DNA of 27,381 bases from a virus. The notes beneath the pieces are model-generated. The model was not told the DNA's origin. It did not search any database and saw only the letters and a program-made list of their open reading frames with translations. The position numbers and the translations under genes were made by a program. This document shows, piece after piece, positions 23,116-27,381 of the stretch. The DNA is taken from positions 1 through 27,381 of the IMG/VR virus record IMGVR_UViG_3300045999_000698. One strand, given 5' to 3'. Position 1 is the first letter of the stretch, and each line of letters begins with the position of its first letter.

Positions 23116-24003
23116 AATTTTTGTTTTGGTAATATTTACAGGTTGTTTTTCTTTTTGTGAAAATATTTTATTATTAAAGTTAAGTAATTCTATTGAATTT
23201 ACTTCGTAAGACTCAGCTTCTTCTGTTTCCATTTCTTCTTTTTCATCTTCATCTTCTGTTTCTACATCAGATGTGCCATCATCAATTACAACTCCTTGTA
23301 CATCAGCGGCAGGATTAGTAGTAAAACCAATACCCAAAGGATAAATACGACCAGTAACCAAACGATATACTGGAGTACCATCATTCATAAAACCAGGACC
23401 ATCAAAGCCTTTTAAATATTTCTTAAACTCTTCTATTTGTTCTTTTTTTGTAATGATTTCAGCTTGTTTCAAATCTAAACTTCCAACTGCAACATAATAT
23501 TCGTTAAATCCAATTTCCCAACTAGCACTAATTTTTTCGAACAATGCTGATTGTGGATCATTTGAATCCATAAGTGCATCAGCAAATTGGCGATCAACTG
23601 TTTTATATACAACAGCCGCCAAAGCAATATTAAATGGACTAAGAGTTCCTCTTACATCGTCATCAGATAATATTTTATTTTCCCCATGAGAAGAAAACGC
23701 TGAATTAACAATGTGACCAACTACTCTTTGCTTTTTATGTTCAATATTTGTTGGCTTATGTATAAAATATTTTTTAAATGCAATAGCTGTATTTGTATCG
23801 ATACCATCACCATTCTTATTAAAACGATTAACAACAGCAGCATTAAATGCAGCGCCGACTAAATCGACATTCTTTTCTAAATTAACTGAAGAAGGTATAA
23901 TTGATCTTAGAGGTTCCAATGAAGCTTGAGACAATAAAACGTTATTATCAAAATTCAATGAAGCTGTAACTATATTATCAAATTTAGTTCTATAAAGAAA
24001 CAT
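22405..24003 (-). CDS. Prohead protease fused to scaffold (532 aa from ATG 24003)
   Basis: The N-terminal 230 residues look like a capsid maturation protease: NIEHKKQRVVGHI around residue 89 has the His-x-x-x....GH layout, and KISASWEIGF around residue 161 has the Ser of the SxGF-like motif, as in the HK97 gp4 / T4 gp21 group. An acidic linker (residues about 246-266, DVETEDEDEKEEMETEE) leads to a C-terminal coiled coil (KNEEIKQEIEKAEVAKAEA onward), a typical scaffold. A longer frame starts at TTG 24024 inside the portal gene, but ATG 24003 is better: it is 11 nt after a GTGTAA motif, clears the portal stop and starts MFLYRTKFD. The protease cleaves scaffold and capsid proteins during head maturation. 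A nested scaffold start is listed separately. Confidence 0.8.
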   Translation of the reverse strand: MFLYRTKFDNIVTASLNFDNNVLLSQASLEPLRSIIPSSVNLEKNVDLVGAAFNAAVVNRFNKNGDGIDTNTAIAFKKYFIHKPTNIEHKKQRVVGHIVNSAFSSHGENKILSDDDVRGTLSPFNIALAAVVYKTVDRQFADALMDSNDPQSALFEKISASWEIGFNEYYVAVGSLDLKQAEIITKKEQIEEFKKYLKGFDGPGFMNDGTPVYRLVTGRIYPLGIGFTTNPAADVQGVVIDDGTSDVETEDEDEKEEMETEEAESYEVNSIELLNFNNKIFSQKEKQPVNITKTKIMDLEQILSALKTVLAEKQDTAKFSDEAVASISAKIAESIKLKNEEIKQEIEKAEVAKAEAVAQAEQFKKDLEENNKKLSETAAKLAELENTISAQAAQELYSSRMSLLDNEYDLDEVDRQFLAKEVSALANTEEAFASYKEKLAVLFRHKSKASKQDQDKIFQERLEAELAKRMGQAKTQQTEVVEKTVEVETALANAKREEPAIPTQSITPSETKTSWKERLGKAFSKENITVKF

Positions 24004-24014
24004 AATATTAAATT

Positions 24015-24020
24015 TTACAC
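24015..24020 (-). promoter_or_regulatory. GTGTAA motif upstream of the protease gene, overlapping the portal stop
   Basis: Minus strand reads TGTGTGTAAAATTTAATATTATG, with 11 nt between GTGTAA and ATG 24003. The TAA of the motif is the portal stop codon. It helps to choose ATG 24003 over TTG 24024, which would lie upstream of the motif. Confidence 0.45.
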
Positions 24021-26051
24021 ACAATATTTAGTACTGTGATATAAAAGTGCTGCTGCATATGTGTCTAAATCATGATCGCTTGCAGTTGTTTGCACTTCAT
24101 TAAGTATACTTAGTTTATCTAATTTATCAGTGTTATTTAAAACATCTGTAGCGGTAGAGATCCAATTTTCTGATTCAGATCCAATTATAATTGCTTCAGA
24201 AATTCCTTGTGCTAGTTTCTTTTGTTCAGCATTTAAAGATTTTTTAGAATATTTCTTTTTCAAACCTGCTTCAACTACAGAATATAAATCTTTTGTTTTA
24301 TCCATTACTTTAGCAATCGCATCTTTGGCATAAACAGTCGCTTTTGATCCCATTGGGCGACCTCTTTCAGTTGGAGTTGTGGTCTTTTTCATTGGTGGTT
24401 TAGCTCCTGGGACTTCTGGCATAGCTGGAGGAATAACAGGAACACCACCAACGATTGGATTATAAAATCCTTTCTTTCTTTCTTCTACGAATTTAGCTTG
24501 AGCAGCGCCCAATTCTTCTTGAGTTGGATAAATACCTGTTTCAATAACTCGTAGACCTTCTTCAGGTGGCAATATACCAAGCTCCATCATGCGCGTGACT
24601 ACGCGATTGAATTGAGTTTCGTCTTTAATAGATACTTCTTCAAATTTAGCTATAGGACATTTACCTTTAAATCCTAAATTACGGAATATCAATTCCATTT
24701 CTGGTTGCAAGAAATCATTCAAGAAAGCTTTTCTAGCTTCTTTTAATCTTTCAAAAAATACCTGAGCTTTTACTGTTGTATTTGCAAACTTTTCAGATCC
24801 AATTAATATATTTTGCAATCCTTCTTTAATATCTTCATTTACTACTTTATACTTTTCATATCCCAATACTTTATTCATGTCTGGGATTACAAATTCAGCC
24901 TTAGTAGTATAGTCTGCAACAAGAACGCGACCAACTGACTGATTGGTGAGAAGACTTTGCATCGCTTTAATGTTTTTATGATTGATACCGCCCTTCGTTG
25001 GCTCAGTACCCATAGTAATCAATAGAATTACATTCTCAATTGTGCGGCAAATAGCTTGATCAATCTTTTTCATTTCCATTTTGAAATTGATATCATCAAG
25101 AACTGCAAATCCAAAAGGTACAGCAAAAGGTTCGTAATCCTGCTTCTTATAAAAAGAATATATAATATTTGTAGGATTTATTTGTATCTTTAGACCATCT
25201 CTTGCCCATTGCCCATTAGTAATTTTATCTTTGGTCTCATTATCCAAATTGTCAAAAACCATTTTATCATGTTCGTTTTTTGGTGAGCGAAGTCTTTCTA
25301 ATTCATATTCAGAAAGAATTTTTTGATAAACAACTTGATTCCAAGAACTTGTGTGATTAGTTGTTAAATAAAATGGATTAAGAAGAATATATTGAACAGG
25401 AATTAAATTCTTTACATCATATGGAGTTGGATAATTATATAATTTAACATCTGTATTATATGATGCTCCATCGTATGATGCATATGTTTCTAAAATCTTT
25501 TGAAAGTCATCAATTTCAAATTTAGCGTTTATTTTATAAAAGAAAACGTTACCACTACGATAGTATTCACGAAAATACTGATCTTTTACGTTCCACATTC
25601 TTGTGTACTTCATCCACTTTGCAAAAAAATCTTTAGCTTTCTGACTTCCGCCTTCAAGGTATATTTCTGCGTTGGCAAATTCAGACATTATATCAACAGC
25701 ATTTCTAAAAATAGCTACATTAGCATAAGCTTTTTGGCAAAGCTCAATTGCATCGCGAATATTGTATCCATTTATCGAAAATTCGAAAGGCAACAAACCT
25801 TCTCTGATGTTGCCATATTTATAAATTTTTGGCCCTATATAAGCCAAATTTCTTCGCAAATTAGTAGACTCTCCTGATCCAGCCCTTTCATAAGCTGAAG
25901 CTTTCGATTCTTGTTGATAAAATGGATCACCAACTAAAGAAGGTTCAGATGCCGCTTCTTTCAACATATCTTCAAGAGGTGCATTTTGACCTTCTTGAGC
26001 TTTAGAAAATTTATCCCAATAATCTGATCTTTTATTATATTTGCGACTCAT
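24015..26051 (-). CDS. Portal protein (678 aa)
   Basis: Position directly after the terminase and before the protease is diagnostic, and the size fits large portals. Features include a polar N-terminus, a segment YNIRDAIELCQKAYANVAIF (about residues 94-113) near the start of the core, IPVQYILLNPFYLTTN, the long helix around residues 330-370 (KMEMKKIDQAICRTIENVIL) and a C-terminal tail rich in Pro, Lys and Thr (PVIPPAMPEVPGAKPPMKK, then ERGRPMGSK). Portals form the 12-subunit vertex ring through which DNA is packaged. The C-terminal 130 residues after the Pro-rich region form a separate helical domain (EGLKKKYSKKSLNAEQKK-like), longer than in small portals. The start has a GTGTAA motif 11 nt upstream. 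No membrane segment is visible. Confidence 0.85.
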   Translation of the reverse strand: MSRKYNKRSDYWDKFSKAQEGQNAPLEDMLKEAASEPSLVGDPFYQQESKASAYERAGSGESTNLRRNLAYIGPKIYKYGNIREGLLPFEFSINGYNIRDAIELCQKAYANVAIFRNAVDIMSEFANAEIYLEGGSQKAKDFFAKWMKYTRMWNVKDQYFREYYRSGNVFFYKINAKFEIDDFQKILETYASYDGASYNTDVKLYNYPTPYDVKNLIPVQYILLNPFYLTTNHTSSWNQVVYQKILSEYELERLRSPKNEHDKMVFDNLDNETKDKITNGQWARDGLKIQINPTNIIYSFYKKQDYEPFAVPFGFAVLDDINFKMEMKKIDQAICRTIENVILLITMGTEPTKGGINHKNIKAMQSLLTNQSVGRVLVADYTTKAEFVIPDMNKVLGYEKYKVVNEDIKEGLQNILIGSEKFANTTVKAQVFFERLKEARKAFLNDFLQPEMELIFRNLGFKGKCPIAKFEEVSIKDETQFNRVVTRMMELGILPPEEGLRVIETGIYPTQEELGAAQAKFVEERKKGFYNPIVGGVPVIPPAMPEVPGAKPPMKKTTTPTERGRPMGSKATVYAKDAIAKVMDKTKDLYSVVEAGLKKKYSKKSLNAEQKKLAQGISEAIIIGSESENWISTATDVLNNTDKLDKLSILNEVQTTASDHDLDTYAAALLYHSTKYCV

Positions 26052-26062
26052 GTTAATAATAG

Positions 26063-26068
26063 TTACAC
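26063..26068 (-). promoter_or_regulatory. GTGTAA motif upstream of the portal gene
   Basis: Minus strand reads GTGTAACTATTATTAACATG, with an 11-nt spacer. It lies in the 47-nt gap after the terminase stop, 3 nt from a perfect inverted repeat. A candidate promoter element; function inferred. Confidence 0.5.
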
Positions 26069-26071
26069 ATT

Positions 26072-26088
26072 GTCACTTTAAAAGTGAC
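26072..26088. repeat. Perfect 8-bp inverted repeat next to the portal promoter motif
   Basis: Plus strand GTCACTTT-A-AAAGTGAC, a palindrome with a 1-nt centre, between the terminase stop and the GTGTAA motif. On plus it is followed by a short T run (26089-26093), but genes are on minus, where no T run follows, so it is a poor terminator for the terminase. It could be an operator, an RNA processing hairpin or an antisense terminator. Confidence 0.6.
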
Positions 26089-26098
26089 TTTTTAACTT

Positions 26099-27381
26099 TT
26101 AAGCAATAAACATTGGTTCAAAAGTTTCTGTCATATCTTCAACATGAGTATTATTCATATCGAAATATACCTTAGATAACCAATTACCTAATACTAATGC
26201 TGAGTAACTATCTTTTCTAGGTTTATCTGGTCCAGATTTGCGTTTAAGATTCGCAGGAAGATCAAAATTTTGCATACCTTGAGCAGATGTTGTTATTTGT
26301 ATAAGAGCGCATTCAGTTTTTGTTAACAAAATCATGTCTGATAAATGCTCTACAAAGTCAATCATCTTAGCTTCTTCGTTTTCTTTCTCAGTATCTAAAG
26401 CGTTTGAGAATTTTAGATCTGTTATACCAATATGCTTTTTAGTCTGACTTCTGAAGTTATCATCAATAGCGCGACTAGCAAAGTATGTACGGCGATGATC
26501 AAAATTAGCTTGCAACATTTCATTCGCTAATCGTATCCAACCAGAAGTAGGCTTTCTTAAAAAAACATATTTGTAATCTGATTTATTATATTCGCTTTTT
26601 GCAGCGTATAAATTCTGAGCATAATCTTCTGGCCTCTCAAATTCAGTCACCATTGATTTCAAATTAATTTTAGCATCTTTAAATAACTCACTTTCATTAC
26701 AAGAATTCATGAACTGAACACCACCGTTATAGTCCATACAAATTGCCACAATATTAAAGTTCTGTAGTAGATATAAGAAATATTTAATATGATCTTTCAA
26801 TGAAGATCCAGAAAGAGCATAAGAATGTACTAGTGTATTTATTTGTTTTTCTGCATTAATTTTTAAAACTTGAATAGCGAAATCGTCAGATGATTCTGTT
26901 TCTGACCAAGAAGGGTCAACTGCTAATATATATTCATCTTCAGAATTTCCTACTACTTCAACAGCAGGAAGCTCACCATCAGGCACTGTGCATAAGGCCA
27001 TTTTAGATATTTTAAAATATCCAGAACTATCATCACTAAATTGTGCGCCAAACTCTCGCAAGAATTGTGATTCACTCATTGTAGCTTTCGCTTGATTGAT
27101 CAAATTCTGATCGTATAACTGCACTGGAGCGCAATCATAAGAAAACTGCATAATACAACGCTTTGTCTTTTCTTTATTTTTAGGATTAAATATTAAATTC
27201 TCATACTGCTCATAAAGCTTATATAAATATTCAAATTTAAACGACGCTGAAGACAATGCAATCAATTTATTATTAGGCCAAATGTATCTTTCTTCTTCAG
27301 TCATTTCGCCTTTAGCAATCAATTGAGTTTCAAGATTATATAGTTCTTCTCTTTGTGTGGGATTCTGAACTACAGATAACC
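26099..27381 (-). CDS. Terminase large subunit, C-terminal part (5' end outside the window)
   Basis: The minus frame is open from the right edge to the stop at 26099, about 426 residues. Starting it at TTG 27322 would cut a longer gene, since coding continues upstream (VVQNPTQREELYNLETQ). Visible parts are the end of the ATPase (KLIALSSAS, probably motif III) and a linker with SESQFLREFGAQFSDDSSG. The RNase H-like nuclease follows, with first acidic residue in ILAVDPSWS (codon 26917-26915), second in IVAICMDYNGG (codon 26734-26732) and a likely third in MIDFVEHLSDM. The Walker A and B motifs lie outside. The enzyme translocates phage DNA into the head and cuts it. It is separated by 47 nt from the portal gene. 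The Asp pattern makes the call firm. Confidence 0.9.
   Translation of the reverse strand, partial: LSVVQNPTQREELYNLETQLIAKGEMTEEERYIWPNNKLIALSSASFKFEYLYKLYEQYENLIFNPKNKEKTKRCIMQFSYDCAPVQLYDQNLINQAKATMSESQFLREFGAQFSDDSSGYFKISKMALCTVPDGELPAVEVVGNSEDEYILAVDPSWSETESSDDFAIQVLKINAEKQINTLVHSYALSGSSLKDHIKYFLYLLQNFNIVAICMDYNGGVQFMNSCNESELFKDAKINLKSMVTEFERPEDYAQNLYAAKSEYNKSDYKYVFLRKPTSGWIRLANEMLQANFDHRRTYFASRAIDDNFRSQTKKHIGITDLKFSNALDTEKENEEAKMIDFVEHLSDMILLTKTECALIQITTSAQGMQNFDLPANLKRKSGPDKPRKDSYSALVLGNWLSKVYFDMNNTHVEDMTETFEPMFIA

Noticed and set aside
24004-24024. TTG start at 24024 for the protease
   Set aside because: It would place the start inside the portal gene and upstream of the GTGTAA motif. 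ATG 24003 has the right spacing to the motif and an A/T-rich leader like other genes.
24370-24410. RGRP core (AT-hook-like) in the portal tail, within ERGRPMGSK
   Set aside because: A single four-residue match in a Pro/Lys-rich linker is weak, and AT-hook function in portals is not established to my knowledge.
25500-25877. 125-codon plus-strand frame inside the portal gene
   Set aside because: Antisense to conserved portal sequence, no sensible start context, and composition of a shadow frame (Phe/Ile/Ser-rich).
27320-27322. TTG at 27322 as the terminase start
   Set aside because: The frame continues to the right edge with plausible protein, and the Walker motifs required for the ATPase would be missing. 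The gene is simply cut by the window.
1-27381. tRNA, rRNA, riboswitch, IS element, att site or origin
   Set aside because: No cloverleaf, conserved rRNA stretch, transposase, terminal inverted repeats or iteron cluster could be recognised by eye on either strand.

Overview
The window is a nearly gap-free stretch of structural genes from a tailed double-stranded DNA phage (Caudoviricetes) or a prophage of one. It holds the 5'-truncated large terminase, portal, head protease/scaffold, probable decoration protein, major capsid protein, head-tail connector and tail-tube genes, two probable tail chaperones and the start of the tape measure. No integrase, repressor, replication gene, tRNA, rRNA, IS or CRISPR array is visible. 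The DNA is AT-rich. Almost every start codon lacks a GGAGG-type Shine-Dalgarno (SD) sequence and follows an A/T-rich stretch instead. That fits a Bacteroidota-type host, but it is only suggestive. No sheath gene lies in the window, so a siphovirus-like tail is plausible but unproven.

Layout, read from the right end, which is the direction of transcription for most genes. Head module (minus, 27381-20527): terminase large subunit, portal, protease fused to a scaffold with a likely nested scaffold start, decoration-like protein, major capsid protein, strong terminator. Small unit (20437-19791): SAP-like basic protein and a 68-residue protein, then a second terminator. Adhesion cassette (19710-7463, about 12 kb): a BppU-like beta protein, a collagen-like Gly-X-Y fibre of 883 residues, a giant tail fibre of 2383 residues with 13 copies of an 'FYD..NT.YY.DP' repeat, a Kelch-like protein, a coiled-coil protein and a tail-fibre assembly chaperone. 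A possible head-tail adaptor (7422-6910) ends at a bidirectional terminator. A plus-strand island (3651-6859) carries a probable head-closure protein, a gp10-like tail completion protein, another connector and the tail tube protein. Back on minus, two overlapping genes in the tail-chaperone position precede the tape measure, which runs off the left edge.

The most interesting signal is non-coding. The hexamer GTGTAA followed by A/T-rich sequence occurs 8-11 nt before the ATG of six genes on both strands. These genes sit at the heads of apparent transcription units: tape measure, head closure, possible adaptor, first adhesion gene, protease and portal. One copy directly follows a terminator. 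I read it as a candidate phage-specific late promoter that would give leaderless or nearly leaderless mRNAs. Other leads are a codon-usage switch exactly at an internal ATG in the protease/scaffold gene, in-register tandem DNA repeats in the collagen-like fibre, and an 89-residue module duplicated inside the giant fibre.

No stretch over 300 bases lacks a gene. The longest gaps are about 90 nt (20438-20526) and 80 nt (19711-19790), each holding a terminator.
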